The notes beneath the pieces were generated by a model. That model was not told where the DNA came from. It saw only the letters and a program-made list of their open reading frames with translations, and made no database searches. Shown here in pieces: positions 1-6,498 of a DNA stretch of 7,405 bases. Source of the stretch: Bacteroidota bacterium. GTDB lineage: Bacteria; Bacteroidota; Ignavibacteria; SZUA-365. The stretch spans positions 1-7,405 of the forward strand of contig JAGTUZ010000135.1 of the NCBI GenBank assembly GCA_018224415.1, in the 5' to 3' direction. Every line of letters starts with the position of its first letter. The first letter of the stretch is position 1. Both the position numbers and the translations under genes were made by a program.

Positions 1-929
1 AGCGTACCGCCCTGGCTGAGACCCGAGCCCGTCACGTTCACCGTCGTCGGCGAACCGGCGGCGTTGTGCGTGAATTCGATGCTGCCGCTCTGCGCGCCGC
101 CGGCGATGGGAGCAAACTGCAGATCGATGGTGGCCGTGCCGCCCGGGGCGATCGGACCGAGCGTGGTCGGGGGCGTGCCGACAACCGAGAAATCGGTGCC
201 GGTGAAGCTATAGGTGATGCCAGTAATGCTGAGGTTCTGGCTCTGACCGGTATTGGTGATCGTGAGCGTCAGCGGCGAGGTCGAACCCGTGGCGACGGTA
301 CCGAACGCCAGCGGATTCGGCGTGGCGGAGAAGTTCACCGGGCTCGGCTGGAAGGCGCCGCTCTTGATGATGATGACATCAAGCGGAGCACCGCTGTTCG
401 GGCCGGAAATCGTGACGCTGCTGTTGGCGATCATGTCGGTCGTTGCGAAGTGCGTCCCGGAGCGCGGCTTGATCGACCAGCTGGTGCCGTAGGATGAAAG
501 ATCGGTCGGCCAGCTGAGGACAGCGCCGTTGAGGTCGAAATCGTCGCCCTGCAGGCGCACCATGAAGGAGTCGACCTGCGCGGAGCTGAAGTAATTGCGG
601 TAATCCTTGTAGGTACCGGTGGAACCGAGGCCGTCGGGGATGGAAGTCACGCGTCCCGGAAGAGTGCGGAACGTGGCATCGATGATGGGAATGCTGGGCG
701 GCGCGGGCGGTGCCGGGGCTTCCTGGAAGGTAGCGAGCAAGGCGTCCGTATCGAGACCCACGCTGTTGTCCACATTGCCGCCGGAGCCGTCGCCGTTCAC
801 GCCGAGCGAGAGCGTCAGCACCGTCGTGCCGCGTGTGATCGTCAGGGTCTTCTGGAAGCTCACCTGCGCGAACATCGCGGGCGCGGCGAGGAACAGCAGA
901 AGAAAGAGGGAAACATATCTAGTTTTCAT
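1..929 (-). CDS. Secreted protein with choice-of-anchor-D (ASPM/SPD-2/Hydin-like) domain, 3' end outside window
   Basis: The frame is open from an ATG at 929 to the window edge, giving 309 visible residues with no stop, so the C-terminus is missing. The N-terminus is a classic Sec signal peptide: K2 and R4, a hydrophobic run LFLLLFLAAPAMF, and probable cleavage after residue 21 (MFA|Q). Residues about 22-190 form a beta-rich region without a confident family, including a proline-rich linker (EAPAPPAPP, 70-78) and an Asp/Gly/Asn segment (GVNGDGSGGNVDNS). Residues about 199-303 read as an Ig-like choice-of-anchor-D domain: ATPNPLAFGTVATGS, LTITNTG, FSVVGTPP and APGGTATIDLQFAP are typical of the family. 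Such domains are often serially repeated in FCB-group secreted proteins that end in a sorting domain, but that end is not visible. The start is supported by AGGAG at 945-941. Only 58 bp separate it from the beta-helix gene, with no terminator between, so cotranscription is likely. Role unknown; probably exported and structural or adhesive. Confidence 0.85.
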   Translation of the reverse strand, partial: MKTRYVSLFLLLFLAAPAMFAQVSFQKTLTITRGTTVLTLSLGVNGDGSGGNVDNSVGLDTDALLATFQEAPAPPAPPSIPIIDATFRTLPGRVTSIPDGLGSTGTYKDYRNYFSSAQVDSFMVRLQGDDFDLNGAVLSWPTDLSSYGTSWSIKPRSGTHFATTDMIANSSVTISGPNSGAPLDVIIIKSGAFQPSPVNFSATPNPLAFGTVATGSTSPLTLTITNTGQSQNLSITGITYSFTGTDFSVVGTPPTTLGPIAPGGTATIDLQFAPIAGGAQSGSIEFTHNAAGSPTTVNVTGSGLSQGGT

Positions 930-940
930 GTCGGAAAATT

Positions 941-945
941 CTCCT
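941..945 (-). promoter_or_regulatory. Ribosome binding site of the anchor-D gene
   Basis: AGGAG on the minus strand, 11 nt before the ATG at 929. The spacing is slightly long, but it is the only purine-rich site in the 58-bp gap and it agrees with the start that gives a clean signal peptide. Confidence 0.6.
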
Positions 946-987
946 GGGGAATTGCTTGCTTGTTTCTTGTTACGATTCACTGGATCA

Positions 988-2937
988 TCAGAACGTGCGC
1001 GTGGCGCGGATGCGGACGGGGAAGGTGCCGCCGGTCACGTACACCCAGTAGCCTCGGCCGTTGTTCATCTGGTTGACGGTTTCGTAGGTGGAGCCGTTGT
1101 AGCCCCACACGTCGCCGGCGAGCACGCGGCTGGTAACATCTGCGATTGTCGCCGTGCCCGTGAAGGTCTCGAGGTCGGCGTCTCCGTCGCTGTTGAGGTC
1201 GCGAACCGAGCCGTTCGGGCTGCCGATCAGCACCCAGCCTTCGGCGGTCACTGTGACTTCCATGACATCGAGGCTGGTACCGTTGATGGCAGTCGTGCGC
1301 GTGGTCGGGAAATAGGCCCAGTAGGCGGGACCCGTCGCCAGCGCACCCGTGCTGCCGATAGAGTTGTACGCCGTGCCGTTGAATCCGTAGACCACGCTGC
1401 TGAGCGTGCCCGGGAAGATCGTGCCGACCGTCGAATCGGTGGCGACAAAGCGCGGCAGGGACACGATGTTCCAGCCGGCGTTGTGCAGGTTCAGCGTTCC
1501 GTTTGCACCAACCAGATATGGTTCGTTCTGCGGATCGAAACGAGTCCATCCCGCGGTCCACTGGCTGCTCATCGCCGTCGAGGGATCGAAGGCACCGCGA
1601 TACGATGTCGTCGTAAACGAGGTGGGAAGACCAGTGAAGCTCGTTCCGGCAGTCGCGAGTTCCGACGTCGTCTGCGGTCGGGGATCCGGTGCGGTCAGGG
1701 AGGACATATCCACCAAAGCAAGCGCACTCGGATTACGCGATGCAAGCGCCGTCGAGCCCCAGCTGTTACCCTGTCGGTTGAGCCAGGAATTGACGAAGTG
1801 TTTCTGGTTGTTGCCGGAGGGAGGAATCGTTTCCGTCAGACCGCTCACCTCGACGGAATCCACGGTCCCGACGTAGGAAGCAAAGCTCGTATTGCGGACC
1901 TTGATCTGTTCGCTGGCGAAGGAGCCGGCCGTATCAATGGAGACATACGTCGGATAATCGCGGAACGACATGCTGCGCTCGTACCCGATCACCGCGCTGT
2001 TGAACAGGCTTTGCTGTGTGCCTCGGCGGATCATGAGAGCGTAGTCGAAGCGCTCGCCGCCCGGGACCGTCGTTGTATCCGTTGCCTTGGGACCGATAAA
2101 CGTGAAGTTCGAAAAAAGTGGGTTTGTGCGCGGCGTGGTGCTGTAGCAACTGGAGTTACCACAGTTGTCGGTCTCGAGACCGCGGGAGGCATCCGTCGGA
2201 TCCCAGAAATTCGGGTCCTTCATCTGGAAACCGAACTGGATGGCGCCGTTGTAACCAAAATCGGTGTCAAAACCGTCGTCGGTTTCGCCGATGGTCACGA
2301 GATGCGTTGCGTTGACCGTGCCGCCGAAAAATTCGAAACCGTCGTCGAAGGAATAGGACACCTGCACGTGGTCGATGGTGGTGCCGCTGCCGACGCCGCC
2401 GAGCGTGAGGCCGTTGGTTTCGTTATTGATCTGGAAACGGTAGCCGCCGTATTCGATGCGCACGTACTGGAAGGTACCGCTGCTATGCGTCGGATTCGAT
2501 CCGCCGAAGCTGCCGGGCACGATGCCGCCTTCGATCTGGGGGTTTGTCTGGTTCGTCGGCGCGTCGCCGAGAATCACGACGCCGCCCCAGTCACCCGGGC
2601 GGCGTGCGCCGACGGGCTTGGCACTGCTCATGATGATGGGATTGGTCGCGGTGCCAGTCGCCTGGATGAATCCACCGTTCGAGATGCACAGCACGGAAGC
2701 CGAGTCGCCGAGGATCACGGTACCGGCCGGAATGGTCAGCGTGTAGGTGGGATCCACGAAGTAGATGCCGGTGAGGATGTAGGTGTTGGACGCGGACAGC
2801 GTCACATCGCTGGTCTGGTGGTACACCGTGCGTCCGGCGCCCACGCCGGGACCGAGCACGACGGTGGTCTGCGCGTAGGCCTGGGCGGCGAAGAGCAGCA
2901 CGGCGGCCACTGCGAGCGCAAGGGAAAGTCGTTTCAT
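988..2937 (-). CDS. Secreted right-handed parallel beta-helix protein (TonB-receptor-associated family) with duplicated C-terminal module
   Basis: A complete 649-residue protein. The start ATG at 2937 is preceded by GGAG at 2946-2943 with a 5-nt spacer. Residues 1-22 are a signal peptide (K2, R3, then LALAVAAVLLFAAQAYA|Q). Residues about 45-360 form a parallel beta-helix of a family common in Bacteroidota and relatives, recognised by TLTIPAGTVILGD (66-78), GDWGGVVILGDAPTN (115-129), IEGGIVPGSFGG, FQYVRIEYGG (156-165), NGLTLGGVGSGTTIDHVQVSYSFDD (within 175-199), GFEFFGGTVNA (200-210) and DDGFDTDFGYNGAIQFG (220-236). The tail of that family, YRGAF (446-450) and WTAGWTRFDPQ (460-470), is also present. 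Residues about 488-640 add two copies of a GW...(F/Y)NG.Y...YW.Y module; between them DLNSDGDADLE (580-590) resembles a dockerin/EF-hand-type calcium loop. I see no recognisable type IX sorting domain; the protein ends TRTF. It lies after a TonB-dependent receptor, a pairing familiar for this family, so it may be a surface or secreted partner of that transporter. Its molecular function is not known to me. Database labels such as 'multidrug transporter' given to relatives do not fit the sequence. Confidence 0.9.
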   Translation of the reverse strand: MKRLSLALAVAAVLLFAAQAYAQTTVVLGPGVGAGRTVYHQTSDVTLSASNTYILTGIYFVDPTYTLTIPAGTVILGDSASVLCISNGGFIQATGTATNPIIMSSAKPVGARRPGDWGGVVILGDAPTNQTNPQIEGGIVPGSFGGSNPTHSSGTFQYVRIEYGGYRFQINNETNGLTLGGVGSGTTIDHVQVSYSFDDGFEFFGGTVNATHLVTIGETDDGFDTDFGYNGAIQFGFQMKDPNFWDPTDASRGLETDNCGNSSCYSTTPRTNPLFSNFTFIGPKATDTTTVPGGERFDYALMIRRGTQQSLFNSAVIGYERSMSFRDYPTYVSIDTAGSFASEQIKVRNTSFASYVGTVDSVEVSGLTETIPPSGNNQKHFVNSWLNRQGNSWGSTALASRNPSALALVDMSSLTAPDPRPQTTSELATAGTSFTGLPTSFTTTSYRGAFDPSTAMSSQWTAGWTRFDPQNEPYLVGANGTLNLHNAGWNIVSLPRFVATDSTVGTIFPGTLSSVVYGFNGTAYNSIGSTGALATGPAYWAYFPTTRTTAINGTSLDVMEVTVTAEGWVLIGSPNGSVRDLNSDGDADLETFTGTATIADVTSRVLAGDVWGYNGSTYETVNQMNNGRGYWVYVTGGTFPVRIRATRTF

Positions 2938-2942
2938 TGTTT

Positions 2943-2946
2943 CTCC
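2943..2946 (-). promoter_or_regulatory. Ribosome binding site of the beta-helix gene
   Basis: GGAG on the minus strand with a 5-nt spacer (AAACA) before the ATG at 2937. It is a well-placed Shine-Dalgarno site and fixes the start. Confidence 0.75.
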
Positions 2947-2986
2947 ATGAATGCGTTGTGTGTGTAACAGGGTTGCTGTGATGGTC

Positions 2987-3037
2987 GTCCCGCCTCGGCG
3001 GGACTCGAGTCACTGTTTCCATCCCGGAGGGGGATGG
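2987..3037 (-). repeat. Tandem perfect palindromes, REP/BIME-like
   Basis: Two perfect inverted repeats lie 14 nt apart, between element A and the beta-helix start. The first read on the minus strand (3037-3019) is CCATCCC, loop CCTCC, GGGATGG, a 7-bp stem. The second (3004-2987) is GTCCCGCC, GA, GGCGGGAC, an 8-bp stem at sequence level, realistically 7 bp with a 4-nt loop. Neither is followed by a T-tract, so they are poor intrinsic terminators. Pairs of short GC-rich palindromes in intergenic DNA are the format of REP/BIME elements mobilised by RAYT transposases. They could equally be leader RNA structure or an operator. No second copy is present in this window, so repeat status is an inference. 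Confidence 0.5.
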
Positions 3038-3327
3038 TCCGGCACGATCGTCGGGTTGTCGCGCGCGGTCACAACGCAATAGAAAAGGCAGGCGCTGCGC
3101 CGCAGAGATCACCAGGTTTTCGCTTCCGTCACCGGCGCGTCAACGCCGGGCGCTTCATTACGGAGAAACGCATCCGCTAATTATCTACCTTACTCCTCTC
3201 CGCCTCTCTCTCATCGACCACGCTCCTGCAATCTGCGACACGGAGATGAGCTTCGTCTTGCGGACATGCAAGTCCTGTGTTCGGATTTCCTTTCATTTTG
3301 CAGGCCCCTGACGTCGCGCTCGTGGAA
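3038..3327. other. Intergenic region between TonB receptor and beta-helix gene
   Basis: This is most of the 390-bp gap between the receptor stop and the beta-helix start; the rest (2938-3037) holds the palindromes and ribosome binding site. It contains element A. Between the receptor stop (3328) and about 3206 I see no convincing gene, strong terminator or consensus promoter. The minus-strand sequence GATAAT at 3185-3180 resembles a -10 box, but no -35 lies at the right distance. A CT-rich tract at about 3191-3213 (GAGAGAG on the minus strand) is shared with the region next to element B. Confidence 0.6.
3081..3149 (-). ncRNA. Element A: TTGACG-loop hairpin, ACCTGGTGATC box and terminator-like hairpin, leader of the beta-helix gene
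   Basis: Read on the minus strand, in order: hairpin 1 (3149-3132), CCGGCG stem, loop TTGACG, CGCCGG; a 14-nt linker; the box ACCTGGTGATC (3117-3107); the trinucleotide TCT; hairpin 2 (3103-3088), GC-GGCG, loop CAG, CGCC-GC with one bulged base; then TTTTCT (3086-3081). The last part looks like a weak intrinsic terminator. Homology with element B extends upstream to AGGCGGAGAG at 3205-3196, 79 nt before the box here and 75 nt before it in B, so the full element may be about 125 nt. The box ends 169 nt before the beta-helix ATG. It fits a structured RNA leader with an attenuator. It is not a known riboswitch that I recognise. A protein-binding DNA element or a 3'-end element of the receptor transcript is the alternative. 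Confidence 0.55.
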
Positions 3328-6048
3328 TCAAAACGCATACGAGAGTTTCAGAGAGTATCCCGAACCACTGCGGATGCGGCGGTAGGGATCCCCGCTGCGC
3401 GTCTCGAACACGAGGTCGCTGCGCGCGACGTCCCGCGCGCTGAATTTTACATCCAACGACGAAGTAATCTCCTGTGTCACCGTCAGGTCGAGAATGCCGC
3501 GTGGCAGCTCGTACACGTCGGAATCGCGATAGTCGCCCACGGCATCGAGACGCTTTCCGTAGGTGTTGTATTGCACGCTGAATGCAGTACCGAGTGCCGG
3601 TTCGCGCCAGGTCAGATAGGCGTTGAGCATGAAGGGGGACTGCCCCTGCATTTCACGGTACTCCGTACGGAATTCGTCGATATACACGCCTCCACCCATG
3701 TCCACCTTGTACCCCTGCAGATACGAAACCTCCGACGTCACAAGCGTGTAGTTGCCGCCGATCATGACGTTCCGGCCATACTCGCCGAGAAAGTCGAGCG
3801 ACTTGCGCAGCTCGAATTCCCACCCGGTGTTCACGCCGCTCGGGGAATTGAACCATGTGCGTTCGGGATTCGAGGAAATCAGGATCTTCATCTCGATCGG
3901 ATCCTCCATCTCCTTGCGGAACCAGCTCACGGCCAGCACCTCGCCGAGTCCGGGAAACAGTTCCACACGGGCGTCAAGATTCTTCGACAGCGCGCGGCGC
4001 AGCAGCGGATTGCCGAAGGTGCCTTCGTACACGCTGTAGTCGTAGAAATAGAACGCAGCCAGTTCGCGGAATTCCGGCCGGTTGACCGAGTGGCTGTATG
4101 CGAAACGCACGTTGAGATCCTCCGTCGCCTGCCAGGTGAAATTCATCGATGGCAGCACATCCACGTTCCGCACCTCCGCCCGGAATGGTTCGTTGGTCGA
4201 GAATGGACTCAGGGTGTAAACGAGCTGCTCGGAGTTCTCGACGCGCGCGCCACCGGTGAGGCGGAAACGCTGGTCGAGCACGGTGAAGGGCAGGTCGAGC
4301 ATGGCGTAATAGGCGATCAGCGTGTGCTCGCCCCAGTACGTGTCACGTGCGTTGGAAAGCACGGACATGACGAACTTGTCCGGACCGTAATTCCCGGGCA
4401 CAAAAATGCTGTCGAGCGGCAGCAGCAGCAGGTCGAAGTTCCGGCTGCCGCGCTCGAGTTCGGAAATGAAATACTTGATGTCGTAATACCGCTCGCGTTT
4501 GTCGAACATGCCGCCGGTCTTCAGCTTGCCGAAATTCCCCAACGGCAGGGTCGCGTCGGCGCCAAGCATGCGGGAGTATTCGTCGAGATTCGACCACGAC
4601 CGGTCACCCACGGAGAAGGCCCAGAGGCCCTGGTCCACTTCCTGGAAGATGGACTGCTTGCGGTCAGGCTCGTCGGCGATGGATTGCGTATAGGCCATGC
4701 GCCACTCGAGGTTCAGCCTGCCGAGCGACGGCAACAGATGCTCGCCCGCGAGTTGGGAGACCAGCACCTTGCGCTCGTCCCATTCGGTGATGCGGATGTC
4801 GGAAGGGTACATATTGTCGCCGGACACGCGGAGACTGGTGAGCTTGTCCTCGGCCGACTGGTTGAAGCTGTTTTTCCAGCTGAGCTTGTGCAAGCCGCCG
4901 ATCTTGGCGCTGGTATTGAGAATGCCGCCCCAGAGTACACTGTACTTGTCGCGCTGTCCGGGACCGCGGAGGATGAGCGTTCCTCCCTCGATGTTGTTGT
5001 ATTCCGTTTCCTCGCGGCTGTATCCGCCGCGATAGGTCAGCGAACCAATGGCGCCGAATTCCGTGGTCTCGCCGATGAAGAAGCGGTCTCCCGCGGAAAG
5101 ATCGAATGAAGCGTTGACCGGCGCGCGGCTCGTGCGCTGCATCCACGTGTTCGGCAGCGCGCGGCCGGTCTCATATTGGTTAAGCGACAGGTCGGGAAGG
5201 CCTCTGCTGCCATCGTCCATGCCCAGCCAGTCGCGTCCCCCGCCCTGCGAGACCAGCGCGTCCTTTCCGGTGATCAGGGTGTTCCAGGATGTTGCAATGC
5301 CGATTTTCAGCATCGGATTGTCCGGAAAATCCAGCGTGTTCATGCGTACGAGTCCGCCTGTGAAATCACCGGGCAGGTCCGGCGTCGCCGTCTTCGTCAC
5401 GATGGTGTTTTCCACCATGTTGGCGGGAATGAGATCGAAGGCAAAGCTCTTCTTGTCGACGTCCGTATCGGTGGACGTGACGGTCACCCCGTTGAGCTGC
5501 GTGCTGTTGTAGCGGTCGGTGACGCCGCGCACGTATATGAACTTGTCGTCGTAGATCGTGACGCCGGTGACGCGTTTGAGGGCGTCGCTCGTGGTGGATG
5601 CGGGAGAGAGCTTCACCTGTTCGGCGCTGAAGCCGTCGCCGATGGTGGATTCGGCCTTACGCGCGGCCAGCAGCGCGCTTTCTGTCGAGATCTCGCGGTC
5701 TGCGGAAATCACGACTTCCTCGGTGCTGTACACATCCTCCGCCAGCGCGGCGTCGACCTTGCGGTTTTCGTCAGCTGCGAGCTTTATATCTTTTATCGTT
5801 CTGGAACCATACCCGACGTAGGAGAAACGGAGAGAGACCGTCCCGGGCGACACGCCGCGGATGCTGTACTTGCCGTCCATGTCGGTGGAGGATCCCATAC
5901 TGCTGCCGACGAGCAGGACGCTGGCGCCGACCAGGGGCTCGCCGGTATTGACGTCGCGCACGGTACCGTGTACGCTTGCCTTCTGCGCGAGCGCAGGGAA
6001 AACGGAAAACACTGTGAGAAGAAGGAAGATCGTCGCAAACCGCTGCAT
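3328..6048 (-). CDS. TonB-dependent outer-membrane receptor with carboxypeptidase-regulatory-like N-domain
   Basis: A complete 906-residue outer-membrane active transporter, energised through TonB-ExbB-ExbD. Residues 1-21 are a signal peptide (FATIFLLLTVFSVFPALA|Q). Residues about 24-103 form a carboxypeptidase-D-regulatory-like beta-sandwich: VHGTVRDVNTGEPLVGASV, STDMDGKYSIRGVSPG and FSYVGYGSRT, the usual N-terminal extension of Bacteroidota receptors. EEVVISA (110-116) is in the place and form of a TonB box. The plug spans about 125-240, with YVRGVTDRYNSTQLNGV (172-188), FDLIPANMVENTIVTKTATPDLPGDFTGG (within 204-232). The rest is a barrel rich in alternating aromatic strands, ending SLKLSYAF, with the terminal Phe expected for Bam-dependent insertion. 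Length is normal for the class. The substrate cannot be read from sequence, and no SusD-like lipoprotein is adjacent, so a polysaccharide SusCD role is not supported here. The ribosome binding site is weak (GGA about 6 nt upstream). The leader carries element C and a terminator-like hairpin, suggesting regulated expression. Confidence 0.93.
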   Translation of the reverse strand: MQRFATIFLLLTVFSVFPALAQKASVHGTVRDVNTGEPLVGASVLLVGSSMGSSTDMDGKYSIRGVSPGTVSLRFSYVGYGSRTIKDIKLAADENRKVDAALAEDVYSTEEVVISADREISTESALLAARKAESTIGDGFSAEQVKLSPASTTSDALKRVTGVTIYDDKFIYVRGVTDRYNSTQLNGVTVTSTDTDVDKKSFAFDLIPANMVENTIVTKTATPDLPGDFTGGLVRMNTLDFPDNPMLKIGIATSWNTLITGKDALVSQGGGRDWLGMDDGSRGLPDLSLNQYETGRALPNTWMQRTSRAPVNASFDLSAGDRFFIGETTEFGAIGSLTYRGGYSREETEYNNIEGGTLILRGPGQRDKYSVLWGGILNTSAKIGGLHKLSWKNSFNQSAEDKLTSLRVSGDNMYPSDIRITEWDERKVLVSQLAGEHLLPSLGRLNLEWRMAYTQSIADEPDRKQSIFQEVDQGLWAFSVGDRSWSNLDEYSRMLGADATLPLGNFGKLKTGGMFDKRERYYDIKYFISELERGSRNFDLLLLPLDSIFVPGNYGPDKFVMSVLSNARDTYWGEHTLIAYYAMLDLPFTVLDQRFRLTGGARVENSEQLVYTLSPFSTNEPFRAEVRNVDVLPSMNFTWQATEDLNVRFAYSHSVNRPEFRELAAFYFYDYSVYEGTFGNPLLRRALSKNLDARVELFPGLGEVLAVSWFRKEMEDPIEMKILISSNPERTWFNSPSGVNTGWEFELRKSLDFLGEYGRNVMIGGNYTLVTSEVSYLQGYKVDMGGGVYIDEFRTEYREMQGQSPFMLNAYLTWREPALGTAFSVQYNTYGKRLDAVGDYRDSDVYELPRGILDLTVTQEITSSLDVKFSARDVARSDLVFETRSGDPYRRIRSGSGYSLKLSYAF

Positions 6049-6123
6049 GGGAATCCGGTGTGATGTTGTGTGTACTCAGATCAGGAGACGGAGGGCAACA
6101 GCGGACGCGGAAACGACATCCAC

Positions 6124-6165
6124 AGAAAACGCGCGAGGGCTTCCAGAGGGGAAGCGTCTCGCGCG
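6124..6165 (-). terminator. Intrinsic terminator or attenuator in the TonB receptor leader
   Basis: Minus strand 6165-6130: CGCGCGAG, AC, GCTTCC, loop CCTCT, GGAAGC, C, CTCGCGCG. This is two perfect stems (8 and 6 bp) stacked across a small internal loop, 14 bp in all, followed immediately by TTTTCT (6129-6124). It is the strongest terminator-like structure in the window. It ends 75 nt before the receptor ATG, so it either ends transcripts from upstream or attenuates the receptor. It lies 64 nt after the element C box, the geometry of a sensor followed by an expression platform. On the plus strand no T-tract follows. Confidence 0.7.
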
Positions 6166-6229
6166 CTCACAGCACAGTCTTCGCCTGTCGGGGCGGAGCA
6201 TGACACCGGGTATTGGGAAGTGGAACATC

Positions 6230-6314
6230 GATCACCAGGTCCATCCTGTCACGCGGTCCGTCAAAACCGCGACCCTGTCGATGCCGATCGGTGCGTCCGT
6301 CTCACAAACAGGGT
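6230..6314 (-). ncRNA. Element C: TTGACG-loop hairpin and ACCTGGTGATC box, leader of the TonB receptor
   Basis: Minus strand 6271-6252: CGCGGTT, loop TTGACG, GACCGCG, a 7-bp stem closed by a T-G pair next to the loop. An 11-nt linker follows, then the box ACCTGGTGATC (6240-6230), ending 181 nt before the receptor ATG. The T-G pair would be a G-U wobble in minus-strand RNA but a C-A mismatch in plus-strand RNA, which favours minus-strand transcription. Directly 5' of the hairpin, ACCCTGT (6314-6308) can pair with ACAGGGT (6278-6272), enclosing a small CGAT/ATCG hairpin (6290-6279). That part has no counterpart seen in A or B. Hairpin 2 of A and B is absent, but the terminator at 6124-6165 follows. 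Homology to A and B is limited to the hairpin loop and the box. Confidence 0.55.
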
Positions 6315-6498
6315 ATCGCAAGATAGGGTCTCGAATGTTAGGCCGGTGTTGACCTTTCGTGAAATTTTTCCTTTTCAGAAACCAACGCCTTGCCGGACCG
6401 ATAGGACAACGAGATGTTTTGGCTCATGGGATCGTAACACAGAACTCAATCGATACTTGAATCCCCTTGCGAAACTCCCTATATTCTCAATGCAAACG

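Noticed and set aside
619..2967. Long plus-strand open frames opposite the beta-helix gene (782 codons) and opposite the TonB receptor (3277-5109, 610 codons)
   Set aside because: Their translations are rich in Arg, Gly, Ala, Val and His, with no signal peptide or domain. They are antisense shadows of high-GC minus-strand genes whose products are clearly recognisable.
3180..3208. Sigma70-type promoter with GATAAT as -10
   Set aside because: The hexamer at the expected -35 position is GAGAGG, and there is no support from the other element copies.
6252..6271. Mini-ykkC / guanidine-II riboswitch, because of the GACG-containing loop
   Set aside because: That class needs two hairpins with ACGR loops. 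Here there is one TTGACG loop per element, only copy C has ACGG, and the genes are not guanidine exporters or carboxylases.
6340..6359. Possible fourth TTGAC element on the plus strand (GGTGTTGACC)
   Set aside because: The stem is only 3 bp, and no ACCTGGTGATC box follows on that strand.
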